Source: Hymenobacter sedentarius (GTDB lineage: Bacteria > Bacteroidota > Bacteroidia > Cytophagales > Hymenobacteraceae). From it: DNA of 64,000 nucleotides. Every line of letters starts with the position of its first letter. The stretch's first letter is position 1. The position numbers were made by a program, and so were the translations under genes. The notes under the pieces were generated by a model, which did no database searches, was not told where the DNA came from, and saw nothing but the letters and a program-made list of their open reading frames with translations. This document shows, piece after piece, positions 7,818 through 17,155 of the stretch. The DNA is taken from assembly GCF_001507645.1 (NCBI RefSeq), contig NZ_CP013909.1:434001-498000 (forward strand). The letters are read 5' to 3'.

Positions 7818-9878
7818 TTATTTTTTTGCTTCGCCCGGTGCGGTGTTCACGCGCTTTTGCCAGGCGGGGTATTCTTTTTCGAGCAACTTGGCGGGCCAGG
7901 TACCGGCGTAGAGGTAGCCGGCGCGGCGCTCGTTTTCGATTTCGGTCAAGTGGTAGTGCACCTGGCTGTCGCGGCCCACGTAAATGGGGCGGTTGGTGTT
8001 CAGCTCATAAAACCGCGCCCACAGCGTGGAGCCGGCTTCGGGCACGATGACCCGGTCTTTGCCGCGCGGTTCCTTGGGAGCGTCGATTTCCTTCATGGCG
8101 AAGCCTTCCATTTTCACGGCATTCAGCCAGGCCACGGCGCTTTCGATGGCGGTTGTCACGGGCTCAGATGGCTTGTCTACTCCCATCAGGAAGCGCACGA
8201 TGCCCACGGTTTCGTCGCCGCTCAGCGAGGCTAGCTCGAAGGCGCGGGCTTTGGCTGGCAGCAGGGTTTTCTCGTCGTGCTGGGCGCACCAGGCAGTGAG
8301 CTTGCCGTTTTGCACGTACTGCGTTTTGAGGATGCAGCTGATGCCACGGTCCACGGCTTCTTTGGCTTGAGCTACTAGGCCGGGGTCCACAATAGCGAAC
8401 TGGTCTTTCTGTTGGGCCACATTGCGTAGCACCGTCAGGGCCCGCACCATGGCGTCGTCGTTGTAGGTTATCTGGTGGCGGTAGTTGCTGAAATCGGGGT
8501 AGTACTGCGGGAAGCCGCCATTGGGATACTGCATTTTCAGCAGGAAGCGGATGCCGTTTTCGGCGGCCTGGCGGTAGGCCGGGTTGTTGGTGCGGCGGAA
8601 GGCCTCGACTAAATAGGTTATTTCGCGCGCGGTGGCGTTGTTGTCGATGGTGGCGTCGGTGCGGTTTTTATCGGCCAGCGTGGCCGCGCGCTGGGCGGCG
8701 GTCAGCTTGTGGTCGTAGTTCACCTTCACCTCCCCTACGGCCTTGGGCCAGCCGCCCACGCTCCGCTGGAAAACCAGCATTTTCTCAGCGATGGTATCGA
8801 CCGCCGCCGATGCCGGAGCGGGCAGCGCAGGCTTGCTTAGGTCCACGTTCCAGCGGCCGCCGAAGGTCCAGTTCGCGTTGATGGCGCGGGGGCTGGGGGC
8901 ATTTTCGGCGGTGGCCAGGTTGTTTTTCATCCAGGCGTAGTCGCCGCCCTTGCGGTGGCAGTCGTAGTAGTACACGCGCCGGCCCCACTGCTTGGCGCCC
9001 GGACCCGATTCAGCCCAATAGATATCGGCGTCGGCCATGTTCTTGGCAAACTTGCAGCCAATGAGGTAGAACTGCGCCTCGCGGTGGAAGCGACCGAGCT
9101 TGAAGTTGTCGTCGCCGGTGAAGCGGCAGTTTTTCAGCACCGTTTTCGAGTCCCGGTTGCCCGAGCCATCGTGCCAGATGGCCGCGTTCGGGTTGTGGCA
9201 GATAAAGCGGCAGTTTTCGGCGTAGGCCCACCCGCGGGGGCAGTAGAAATCCACGCCGCCCTCCATGGTGCAGTCCTTGAAGTAATACAGGCCGGCCTCA
9301 GTGTCCCAGGGGCTCACCGTGTCGCCGCCCAGGGCCCGGAAGGTGCAATGCTTTACCGTGATGCGGGTGGCACCAGGCATGGTGCGCAGGGCCATCTGGT
9401 GGCCGGTTTTGCTCACCGTTTTCTTGCCACTGGGCTCGGCGGGGCAATCCAGCACCACGTCGCCGGTGGCATCGAAGCCGTAGGAATTGACAACCGTGAG
9501 GTTCTCCAGCGTGATGTCGGGGCTGTTGCGTAGGTTCAGCGTGGCCACACCCCAGTCGTCGGGGCCGCCGGCGGGGTCGCAGCGCCAGGCGTCGCGGGCC
9601 TGGGCATAGGTCAGCACCACGCCTTTTTCGCTTTGGCCTTTGAATACGATGTTGGCCTTGCCGTCAACAAACACCTTCTCGCGGTAGGTGCCGTTTTTAA
9701 TGAACACCGTGCGCGGCTGGGTGGCCTCGTTGGGCAAGCTGTTGACCGCTGCCTGGATGGTCCGGAAACTTCCCGAACCATCCTCGGCCACCGTCACCTG
9801 CTGAGCAAGGGTCGTTCCAAGTCCCACCTTGCCCAATCCCACTAGCAGCAGGAACAGTAGTTGCAGCGTTGTTTTCAT
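7818..9878 (-). CDS. Secreted pectin methylesterase-pectate lyase fusion (CE8-PL10)
   Basis: A 686-residue protein with a signal peptide (residues 1 to about 25, ending in TLAQ). Residues about 27-345 form a pectinesterase beta-helix: GSFRTIQAAVNSLP, TVFIKNGTYREKVFV, the two Asp motifs GGDT and GGVDFYCPRG, and the FKLGRF arginine. Residues about 360-670 form a PL10 pectate lyase: VGGWPKAVGEVKVNYDH, DNNATAREITYLVEAFRR, YNDDAMVRAL, and PAKARAFELASLSG, which holds the probable catalytic arginine. One chain could demethylate homogalacturonan and then cleave it. The usual Gln before the first Asp is Gly, and the usual DFIFG is DFYCP, so the esterase half is divergent. Probably periplasmic or surface-located. 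Confidence 0.9.
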   Translation of the reverse strand: MKTTLQLLFLLLVGLGKVGLGTTLAQQVTVAEDGSGSFRTIQAAVNSLPNEATQPRTVFIKNGTYREKVFVDGKANIVFKGQSEKGVVLTYAQARDAWRCDPAGGPDDWGVATLNLRNSPDITLENLTVVNSYGFDATGDVVLDCPAEPSGKKTVSKTGHQMALRTMPGATRITVKHCTFRALGGDTVSPWDTEAGLYYFKDCTMEGGVDFYCPRGWAYAENCRFICHNPNAAIWHDGSGNRDSKTVLKNCRFTGDDNFKLGRFHREAQFYLIGCKFAKNMADADIYWAESGPGAKQWGRRVYYYDCHRKGGDYAWMKNNLATAENAPSPRAINANWTFGGRWNVDLSKPALPAPASAAVDTIAEKMLVFQRSVGGWPKAVGEVKVNYDHKLTAAQRAATLADKNRTDATIDNNATAREITYLVEAFRRTNNPAYRQAAENGIRFLLKMQYPNGGFPQYYPDFSNYRHQITYNDDAMVRALTVLRNVAQQKDQFAIVDPGLVAQAKEAVDRGISCILKTQYVQNGKLTAWCAQHDEKTLLPAKARAFELASLSGDETVGIVRFLMGVDKPSEPVTTAIESAVAWLNAVKMEGFAMKEIDAPKEPRGKDRVIVPEAGSTLWARFYELNTNRPIYVGRDSQVHYHLTEIENERRAGYLYAGTWPAKLLEKEYPAWQKRVNTAPGEAKK

Positions 9879-9909
9879 GTTGAAAGGGACGAACTCGCTA
9901 GGGCATAGA

Positions 9910-9945
9910 AGTCGGCAACGACCGCCGGGGCCGTCGTTGCCGACT
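9910..9945. terminator. Strong hairpin between susD and CE8-PL10
   Basis: Perfect 13-bp stem: AGTCGGCAACGAC at 9910-9922 and GTCGTTGCCGACT at 9933-9945, with a GC-rich loop. It lies 14 bp past the susD stop. There is no clear T-run on the minus strand, so an mRNA-stability or partial-attenuation hairpin is as likely as a full terminator. Confidence 0.6.
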
Positions 9946-9959
9946 AGTAAAAAGGCTTA

Positions 9960-11759
9960 CTAATAGCCGAAATTCTGACGCACGTTGGGGTCCGTGTCGA
10001 TGGTGCTCTGCGGGATGGGCAGCAGTTCTTTGCCCACGTTGGGCACAAAGTCGGCGGCCAGGCCCGTGCCTCCGGGCTTGGTGTTGTTCACGTAAGCTGC
10101 ATCAACGGACAAGCGCCAGTTGACGCGGGTGGTGCCGGTGGGCGTAGCGGCCGGCGAGGGCCGATAGAACGAGCGCGCCCACTGCACTTGGCCGTTCACA
10201 ACTCGGTAGTACATGTACTGCGGCACGATATTGTAAGGAGCCTGGCCAGCCTGCATTTTGGCCAGCTCGGCCTTGGTTTCGGCCAGCTTGGTGGCCAGCA
10301 TGCCCCAGCGCAGCAAATCGTATTTGCGAATGCCTTCGCCACCAAATTCCAGCAGCCGCTCTTTCACCAGCGCGTTGAAAAACGCTGCTTTCGTGGTGAG
10401 GTCCAGGCCAGCGGCGGCGCGGGTGGCGTTGCCGCCGAATCCCCGGGTGCGCACTTCCAACAAGGCGTTTTTAGCAGCCGTAGTGGGACCGTTCAGCTCG
10501 TTTTCGGCTTCGGCAAACATCAGCAGCACATCGGCAAAGCGGATAAGCACCCAGTTGTAACCCAGGTAGTTGCCGGTTCCGGGCAGGGCCGGGGTACGCC
10601 AGTCGCGGCGGAACTTGCCGGTGGTCACCGCGGCCAGTGTGGTGCCGGCCTGGTTGTTGTTGGAACCGATGGTGTAGGGCGTGAGCGTGATGTCGCGACG
10701 CACATCCGTCGAGTCGAAGGCGTAGAAGTAAGTGGGTACGGCGACGACGGTGCCCTGCGAAGAGCCATAGATGGGCGAGGCATTCAGGCGCGGGCCGTCG
10801 TAGTAGCCCACTTTACTGTCGGACACGGCGCTGCTGCCGCCCATGCCTACCTCAAACATGATTTCGTTGGAGCTTTCGCGGCGCAGCTCATTTATGCTCT
10901 TGAACAGGTCGTAGAAGCTGGGGTTGAGCGTGTGCTGGGTGCGGTTACGCATCAAGTCGGCGCACTCCTGCTGCGCGATGCGGTAGTAGGTAAGGTAGTC
11001 GGCGGGGCGCTCTATCACGCCGGTACGGGCGTTGGCCGAGTAGCCGCCGCGCTGCAGCGCCAGGCGGGCGCGCAATGCTTTCACGGCTCCTTTGGTGATG
11101 CGCTCAGAGGGCGCGCCGGCGGCACTACGCCACGGCACGAGCTTGGAAGCTTTACCCAGGTTTGCAATCAGCGTGTCCAGGGTCACGTTCCGGTCTGCGG
11201 AGGGCAACTGGAAATTGGCCGCGGCGTCAGTAGGCACCAACGGAGCCGGTACATCGCCCCAATTGCGCACCAGCTCATACATATACTGGGCACGCAGCGT
11301 CAGGGCTTCGCCGTAGAGGCGGTGCAAAGCAGCCGTATCGGCAGAGGTACCGCTGCGGTACAGGGACATCTGCGGAATGTTCTTGATGCAGATGTTGGCC
11401 CGCTCCACGCCCTGGTACAGGTCGCCCCAGGGGTTCACCACTTCGGCATTGGTAGGCAAGGCTTTGTAGCGCGAGATGCCCCGGTTGCCGGAGTTGGCCA
11501 CGCCGGGCGCGCCAATCAGCTCGTCGGTATCATAGGGGTAGTACAGGCTCAGGCGGGTGCCGTAGGTCCGGTCGCCGGAAAGCAGGTCGTACGCTCCAAT
11601 AACGGCCGTAGTGGCCCCACTTACCGTGCTGAAGAGCTGCTCCGGGGTGTAGTAGGCATCGGGCGTTACGTCAAGGTAATCTTTACACGCACTCAGGCCA
11701 AGGGTGGCGGTCAGCGTGGCGGCCCCCAGGGCCAGGCGAAGGATATTGCGTTTCATCAT
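9960..11759 (-). CDS. susD: SusD/RagB-family glycan-binding lipoprotein
   Basis: A 599-residue outer-membrane lipoprotein. The signal peptide ends in a lipobox-like LGLSACKDYLDVTPD. YYTPEQLFSTVSGATTAVIGAYDLL, GEALTLRAQYMYELVRNWGDVP and the C-terminal IRFADVLLMFAEAENELNG with LLEVRTRGFGG and KERLLEFGGEGIRKYDLLRWG are typical SusD landmarks. It would form the lid that hands oligosaccharides to the SusC channel encoded 8 bp upstream. Pectic substrate is inferred from the surrounding enzymes. Confidence 0.96.
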   Translation of the reverse strand: MMKRNILRLALGAATLTATLGLSACKDYLDVTPDAYYTPEQLFSTVSGATTAVIGAYDLLSGDRTYGTRLSLYYPYDTDELIGAPGVANSGNRGISRYKALPTNAEVVNPWGDLYQGVERANICIKNIPQMSLYRSGTSADTAALHRLYGEALTLRAQYMYELVRNWGDVPAPLVPTDAAANFQLPSADRNVTLDTLIANLGKASKLVPWRSAAGAPSERITKGAVKALRARLALQRGGYSANARTGVIERPADYLTYYRIAQQECADLMRNRTQHTLNPSFYDLFKSINELRRESSNEIMFEVGMGGSSAVSDSKVGYYDGPRLNASPIYGSSQGTVVAVPTYFYAFDSTDVRRDITLTPYTIGSNNNQAGTTLAAVTTGKFRRDWRTPALPGTGNYLGYNWVLIRFADVLLMFAEAENELNGPTTAAKNALLEVRTRGFGGNATRAAAGLDLTTKAAFFNALVKERLLEFGGEGIRKYDLLRWGMLATKLAETKAELAKMQAGQAPYNIVPQYMYYRVVNGQVQWARSFYRPSPAATPTGTTRVNWRLSVDAAYVNNTKPGGTGLAADFVPNVGKELLPIPQSTIDTDPNVRQNFGY

Positions 11760-11767
11760 CGGAGTTA

Positions 11768-14700
11768 TTACAAAGCCAGGTTGACACCAAAAAGGAAGGC
11801 GCGGCTGCGCGGGTACGCGGCGTAGTCTACGCCGGGCGTGAGGCCGGTGGCGCGGCGGGTGTTGGCCTCCGGGTCGTAGCCGGTGTATTTAGTGAAGGTG
11901 TACAAGTTGTTGGTAGTCACATAGAAACGCAGCTGCGTGAGCTTGGCGCGGCTGATGAGGGCCTTGGGCAGCGAGTAGCCCAGCGTCACGTTGTTGACGC
12001 GCAGAAACGAACCGTTTTCGATGGCCCAGGAGTGCGTGAACAGCTGCCGCGTGGGCTGCCAAATTTGCGCGTTCTGGTTCAGGTCGCGCGAGGTGTTCGG
12101 GTCCGTAATCGGGGCGCCGTTGGCGTCGATGGTGCGGTACCGGTCGTTCATCAGGGCCAGCATGTTGCTGAGCGGGTTGATGGCGCTGGTAAACTCCAGC
12201 TTGTTGGCGTTGTACACGTCGTTGCCGTACACGAAGTTCAGGAACACACTGGCATCGAATCCTTTGTAGGTAAACTGCTGGTTAAAACCACCCGTCAGCT
12301 TGGGGTTGGCGTTGCCAATCACCGTGCGGTCCAGCTCGTTCACGATGCCGTCGCCGTTGAGGTCCTTGAGCTTGATGATGCCCGGCGCCAGGGTCTGGCC
12401 CTGCACGCCCACGTCGGAAGCCACACCCGACTTCAGCGTCCACGCTTTGGTAGTGGCGTTGTAGCCTTCGAAGTCATCGACGGTATAAAAGCCCTTGCGG
12501 CCGTTGTCGAAGTCGGTCACGTAGCCGTACATCAGGCCGATGGGGCTGCCCACGCGGGCCACAAAATCCTGGGAAATGGCCGTGCTGGCCCAGCCTGAGT
12601 ACACGCCGGGAATTTCCGGGGCACCGCCCAAGTCTTCAATCCGGCCGCGGTTAAACGAGGTGTTGAAATTTGCCGTCCAAGTGAAGTCGGGGGTTTGCAT
12701 CACCGTGCCGCTAAGCTGCAGCTCGAGGCCGCGGTTCGAGGTGGAGCCGATGTTTTGCAGCTGCGAAGCGTAGCCCGTAATAACCGGGATGGGCCGGGCC
12801 ACCAGCAAGTCCTGCGTGGTGTTGTAGTACACGTCGGCGGTGAGCTGCAGGCGGTTGTTGAACAAGGCCAAGTCCATGCCGAGGTTGCGCGAGACGGTGG
12901 TTTCCCACTTCAGGTTGGGGTTTTCCAGGAACGGCACGTTGGCGCCGCCCACCCGGATGTGGTTCAGCCAATATTCGCCGCCGCCCCCGCTCAACAGGCG
13001 CAGGTAGGAAAAGTCGTTGATGCGGTTGTTACCGGCCTTGCCGTAGCTCAGGCGGATTTTCAGGTCCGAAATCACCGTCAGCGGCTTCAAGAATTCTTCC
13101 TGCGACACGCGCCACGCCAGCGAAGCGGCCGGGAAATAACCCACGCGGTTGCCCGGCGCGTATTTCGACGAGCCATCGGCCCGGAACGTCAGCGTGGCCA
13201 GGTACTTATCGGCAAACGTGTAGTTCAGGCGGCCGAAGCCCGAGAGCAGGCGCGACTTCACCGGCTCGCCGGTGGTGGGCAGGTTGGGCTGGGCCACGGT
13301 GCCGGCCGGCAGCACACCTTGGTTGATGTTGGCAATGGCCTGGCGCGCCGTGATGTCAAGCGGCAGGAAGTTGGTTTGGATGTACTGAACGGTGCCCTGC
13401 TGCTGGTAGATTTCCTGGCCCAGGAGGCCGTCCAGGCTGTGGCGGCCCGTTTTGTACGTGTAGCTCACCACGTTGGAGTTGTTGATGGTGGTTTGGACGC
13501 CCGTGCTCAGCGAGGCGAAGGGCAGCGCGGCGTAGTTGCCGGCCACCTGGCGGATGGTGGGCGAGTAGCGGCCGTTAAAGGTTTCCAGCCGCGAGTCGGT
13601 AATGTCGAATCCGGCCGTGGACCGAACCACCAGGCCCGGCACCAGCGTCAGGGCCACGTTGCCGCTGAGGTTGGTGGTGCGGCGGCGGTCCAGGCGGTAC
13701 TCGTTGTCGATGGCAATGACCGGGTTCACCAAGCTCGATTGCTGAAAAAAGTCTTCGTCGAACTGCGTGGGGTCCAGGGCGCCGGCCAGCGGCACGGCCA
13801 AGGGCTGGAACTGCACCGCGTTGCGCAGCCGCGAAGTGATGGTGGACAAGGCACTGGACGTGCCCGATCCGTTGGTTTCCTGATTGTTAAAGCGTGCGTT
13901 CAGGCCAAAGGAAAACTTGTCGCTGGCCTTGGTGTCGAAGCGGAAGTTGGCCAGCTTGCGGTCATAGTTGGAGCCGCGCTGAATGCCGTCTTCGTGGTTA
14001 TCGGTCAGGCTCAGCGAATAGGTCGTGCCCTTCACCCCGCCAGCCACCGAGAAATTGTGGGTCTGCTGGAAAGCGTCACGGCCAAACACCTGGTCCTGCC
14101 AGTCCAGGAAGGGCGCGCTGCGGCTGCGGTTTAGCGTATCGCTGAGGAAGTTTTTACTGCCAAAAGCCGTTTTAAAGGTGTTGATGCCGCCCGCGGCCGT
14201 GCCCACCGACTGCGCCCGCTCAAACTGGTAGTCCACGTAGTCGGCGGGTTTCATCAGGTCGAGCTTGCGCGCAAGCTGGCGAACGCCGGCAAAGCCGTTA
14301 TAGCTTACCACCACCTTGCCGTCACGGCCTTTTTTGGTGGTGATGATGACCACGCCATTGGCGCCGCGGGCGCCGTAAATGGCCGTAGCCGACGCATCCT
14401 TGAGCACGTCGACCGAGGCAATGTCCTGGGGCGAAATTACCGACAAGGCATTTTCTACTTGAATCCCATCCACCACGTACAGCGGCGAGTTGTCCTGGGT
14501 AATGGAACCGCCGCCGCGCACCCGAATCTGCACGTTGGCATTACCGGGCGTGCCTTCGGCCGAGGTGAGCTGCACGCCGGCCAGGCGGCCGGTCAGCGCT
14601 TCAGCAGCCGAGTTCACGGGCACGTCCTTGATTTGCTGCGCCCCCACCGACGATACCGAGCCGGTCACGTCGCGGCGCTGCACCTCCTGGTAGCCAATCA

Positions 14701-15028
14701 CAACCACGTCTTCCAGCTGCTTGCTGTCGGAAGCCAGGGTCACGTTGATGGTCGACTGGTCGCCCACCGTCACTTCTTTTGAGGTAAAGCCCACGTAGCT
14801 GAAACGCAGCTTGGCCGTAGCCGCACTAGCGGCGGGCAGCGTGATGTTGTAAGCACCGTCGCCCCCGGTGGAGGACCCATTGGTGGTGCCTTCTACCAGC
14901 ACCGTCACGCCGGGCAGGGGCTCCCCTTCGGCAGACTTTACGACGCCCTGAATCTGGCGGCTTTGGGCCATCGCCAGTCCGATGCTCCCAAAGAGCAGCA
15001 GCCAGAGCAGGAGAAAATGTTTTTTCAT
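11768..15028 (-). CDS. susC: SusC/RagA-family TonB-dependent oligosaccharide transporter
   Basis: A 1086-residue outer-membrane receptor. The signal peptide (to AMAQ) is followed by a carboxypeptidase-regulatory-like domain (IQGVVKSAEGEPLPGVTVLV), a TonB plug (LYVVDGIQVENALSVISPQD, VDVLKDASATAIYGARGANG) and a beta-barrel ending in aromatic GVNLAL. It imports pectic oligosaccharides into the periplasm with the adjacent SusD. It lies 41 bp downstream of kduI, an uncommon order in which the transporter pair is embedded inside a catabolic operon rather than heading it. Confidence 0.96.
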   Translation of the reverse strand: MKKHFLLLWLLLFGSIGLAMAQSRQIQGVVKSAEGEPLPGVTVLVEGTTNGSSTGGDGAYNITLPAASAATAKLRFSYVGFTSKEVTVGDQSTINVTLASDSKQLEDVVVIGYQEVQRRDVTGSVSSVGAQQIKDVPVNSAAEALTGRLAGVQLTSAEGTPGNANVQIRVRGGGSITQDNSPLYVVDGIQVENALSVISPQDIASVDVLKDASATAIYGARGANGVVIITTKKGRDGKVVVSYNGFAGVRQLARKLDLMKPADYVDYQFERAQSVGTAAGGINTFKTAFGSKNFLSDTLNRSRSAPFLDWQDQVFGRDAFQQTHNFSVAGGVKGTTYSLSLTDNHEDGIQRGSNYDRKLANFRFDTKASDKFSFGLNARFNNQETNGSGTSSALSTITSRLRNAVQFQPLAVPLAGALDPTQFDEDFFQQSSLVNPVIAIDNEYRLDRRRTTNLSGNVALTLVPGLVVRSTAGFDITDSRLETFNGRYSPTIRQVAGNYAALPFASLSTGVQTTINNSNVVSYTYKTGRHSLDGLLGQEIYQQQGTVQYIQTNFLPLDITARQAIANINQGVLPAGTVAQPNLPTTGEPVKSRLLSGFGRLNYTFADKYLATLTFRADGSSKYAPGNRVGYFPAASLAWRVSQEEFLKPLTVISDLKIRLSYGKAGNNRINDFSYLRLLSGGGGEYWLNHIRVGGANVPFLENPNLKWETTVSRNLGMDLALFNNRLQLTADVYYNTTQDLLVARPIPVITGYASQLQNIGSTSNRGLELQLSGTVMQTPDFTWTANFNTSFNRGRIEDLGGAPEIPGVYSGWASTAISQDFVARVGSPIGLMYGYVTDFDNGRKGFYTVDDFEGYNATTKAWTLKSGVASDVGVQGQTLAPGIIKLKDLNGDGIVNELDRTVIGNANPKLTGGFNQQFTYKGFDASVFLNFVYGNDVYNANKLEFTSAINPLSNMLALMNDRYRTIDANGAPITDPNTSRDLNQNAQIWQPTRQLFTHSWAIENGSFLRVNNVTLGYSLPKALISRAKLTQLRFYVTTNNLYTFTKYTGYDPEANTRRATGLTPGVDYAAYPRSRAFLFGVNLAL

Positions 15029-15069
15029 GAGTGCAGGAAAAATTGGGTAGGAGTTTTTTTGAAATCAGC

Positions 15070-15900
15070 TTAGCGCAGGGCCTCGAGGGGCACGGCGTCC
15101 ATGTCGGTGTATTCGCGGTTTTCGCCGGCCATGCCCCAGATGAAGGCATAGGCCGCCGTGCCGCAGCCGGTGTGGATAGACCACGGCGGCGAGAGGATGG
15201 CCTGCTCGTTGCTCACCCACAGGGGGCGTGTCTCGGTGGGCTCGCCCAGCAGGTGCAGCACGCGCTGGCCGGCGGGCAGGTTAAAGTAGAGGTAGGCCTC
15301 CATGCGGCGGTCGTGGGTGTGGCTGGGCATGGTGTTCCACACCGAGCCGGCTTGCAGCTGCGTCAGGCCCATCACCAGCTGGCAGCTCTGGATGCCTTCG
15401 GCGTAGATGTACTTGTAGATGGTGCGGCGGTTGGCCGTCTCGGTGGCGCCCATTTCCACGGGCGTGGCCTGAGCCTGCGTGCGCAGAGTAGTGGGGTGGG
15501 CATGGTGGGCCGGGGCCGAGAGCAGGTAGTACTTCGCCGGATTGGCGGCGTCGTGGCTGGTGAAGCGCACGTCGGCCGTGCCCATGCCCACGTAGAGGCA
15601 GTCCTGGTTGCCCAGCTCGTAGGTGTCGTTGCCCACGCGTACCTGGCCGGGGCCACCTACGTTGAGCACGCCCAGCTCGCGGCGCTCCAGAAAATAGCCG
15701 GCCTTGAGCGACTCCGGGCACGGCAGCGACAACGCTTGGCCATTGGGCTGGGCCCCGCCCACTATCATGCGGTCGTAGTGCGTGTAGGTAAGTTGGATTT
15801 CACCGGCCGCAAACAGGTTTTCAATCAGGAAATGCTCGCGGATACCACTCGTGTTGAGGGTAGCCGTTTCACGCGGACCGATGGCGAAGCGTTGGGTCAT
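15070..15900 (-). CDS. kduI: 5-dehydro-4-deoxy-D-glucuronate isomerase
   Basis: A 276-residue cupin-type isomerase of standard length. It converts 5-keto-4-deoxyuronate, the monomer released from unsaturated pectin ends, to 2,5-diketo-3-deoxygluconate. The zinc ligands match the family: His194 and His196 in MPSHTHDRR, Glu201, and His243 in SIHTGCG. ERRELGVLNVGGPGQVRVG is the N-terminal cupin. It lies between kduD and susC on the same strand; the gap to kduD contains a perfect 30-bp inverted repeat. Confidence 0.97.
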   Translation of the reverse strand: MTQRFAIGPRETATLNTSGIREHFLIENLFAAGEIQLTYTHYDRMIVGGAQPNGQALSLPCPESLKAGYFLERRELGVLNVGGPGQVRVGNDTYELGNQDCLYVGMGTADVRFTSHDAANPAKYYLLSAPAHHAHPTTLRTQAQATPVEMGATETANRRTIYKYIYAEGIQSCQLVMGLTQLQAGSVWNTMPSHTHDRRMEAYLYFNLPAGQRVLHLLGEPTETRPLWVSNEQAILSPPWSIHTGCGTAAYAFIWGMAGENREYTDMDAVPLEALR

Positions 15901-15905
15901 GGAAA

Positions 15906-16003
15906 GGTTGAGTTTTGAATGTTGAGGGTTGAATTTCTTTCGTTTGAATTATTGAGAGGTGCTTTACTTGTTCAATTCAACCCTCAACATTCAAAACTCA
16001 ACC
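15906..16003. repeat. Intergenic palindrome, family B
   Basis: Perfect 30-bp inverted repeat between kduD and kduI: left arm 15906-15935 starts GGTTGAGTTTTGAATGTTGA, right arm 15974-16003 is its exact reverse complement, loop about 38 bp. The arms share no core with family A; they look like iterations of a GTTGA/TTGAAT motif. Confidence 0.93.
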
Positions 16004-16008
16004 CTTAA

Positions 16009-16779
16009 TTACCGCCCCATCCAGCCGCCGTCGACGGTGAGGATGGTGCCGTGCACGTAGTCGCTGGCGGCCGAGGCCAGGAACACGGCCGGGCCCTGGT
16101 AGTCCTGGGGCACAGCCCAACGGCCAGCCGGAATGCGCGAGAGAATGGCGGCGCTACGCTCCTCGTCCTGGCGCAGGGCGGCGGTGTTGTCGGTGGCCAC
16201 GTAGCCGGGGGCAATGGCGTTCACGTTGATGCCACGGCCGGCCCATTCATTGGCCAGCGCCTTCACCAGGCTGCCTACGCCGCCTTTGCTGGCCGCGTAG
16301 CTGGGCACGTTGATCCCACCCTGGAAGGTGAGCAGGGAGGCCGTAAAGATGATTTTGCCACTCCCCTGCTGCAGCATTTGCGCGCCGATGGCGCGCGCCA
16401 GCCGGAACGGAGCGTCCAGATTAATGGTGAGCACGGCGTCCCAGTCCTCGTCAGAATGCTCGGCGGCCGGCGCGCGGCGGATGATGCCGGCGTTGTTGAA
16501 CAGGATGTCAATCGTGGGATAATCGGCCTGCACCTCCTTGATGAAGCCGTTGAGCTGCTCCAGATTGCCGAAGTCGGCCTGGTAGCCGCGGTACTCCCGG
16601 CCTAGGGCCTGCACAGCCTGCTCGGTTTCGCCGCCCTGGGGCATATGCGCCGATACGCCGATGATGTCGGCGCCAGCTTCGGCCAGGCCCAAGGCTATGG
16701 CTTGACCGATACCCCGGTCGCAGCCCGTCACGAGGGCGCGCTTGCCGGCTAAACTAAAAGCAGAAGAAAATGCAGTCAT
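16009..16779 (-). CDS. kduD: 2-deoxy-D-gluconate 3-dehydrogenase / 2,5-diketo-3-deoxygluconate reductase (SDR)
   Basis: A short-chain dehydrogenase of 256 residues from the ATG at 16779; the frame extends to 16818 but the extra 13 codons do not look like family sequence. TGCDRGIGQAIA is the NAD-binding glycine motif, NNAG is present, and the catalytic Ser plus YAASK (Tyr-x-x-x-Lys) follow, with NAIAPGYVATDNT near the C-terminus. It reduces the KduI product to 2-keto-3-deoxygluconate. It is the first gene of the leftward run that ends in exuT, and a palindromic operator candidate lies about 130 bp upstream. Confidence 0.95.
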   Translation of the reverse strand: MTAFSSAFSLAGKRALVTGCDRGIGQAIALGLAEAGADIIGVSAHMPQGGETEQAVQALGREYRGYQADFGNLEQLNGFIKEVQADYPTIDILFNNAGIIRRAPAAEHSDEDWDAVLTINLDAPFRLARAIGAQMLQQGSGKIIFTASLLTFQGGINVPSYAASKGGVGSLVKALANEWAGRGINVNAIAPGYVATDNTAALRQDEERSAAILSRIPAGRWAVPQDYQGPAVFLASAASDYVHGTILTVDGGWMGR

Positions 16780-16908
16780 AAAAGGGACGATGCGGAGACC
16801 AGAAGAAGTATAAACCAAGCTCGCAGTTCGGCTGCGGCCGGTTTTGCTTCTTAAAGGTTTCGTGCATCAGACCCTGGAAGCAAGACTTGGACAATATATT
16901 TTTGCGCA

Positions 16909-16926
16909 ATCGTTACCGGGAACGAT
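16909..16926. promoter_or_regulatory. Candidate LacI-family operator upstream of kduD
   Basis: ATCGTTACCGGGAACGAT is an 18-bp palindrome with a single mismatched pair. It lies inside a 31-bp block (16901-16931) that matches 29031-29061 at 27 positions, including the flanking TTTGCGCA. The central CCGG and CGTT...AACG halves fit LacI/GalR-type sites. It is upstream of the kduD-exuT run, and a LacI-family gene is in the same locus. Confidence 0.75.
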
Positions 16927-17155
16927 GCCATACCCGCGACGATGCTCTCACCAGCAGAATTAATTGGCTTAACTAGCTCAATTTAGGCCAAATGAGTTTC
17001 GAACCAGCTGCAACCGGCTCTTACGGCTATTATTGTACTTTACTAATATTCTAGCCCTGTATTTGATTTTTCGGCTTAAGCTGAACAATACCTTATTTCA
17101 TAATCAGCCCAATTATTTTACAATTCCTCTTTCGTCTTAAAGCACCCGCGCTTTC

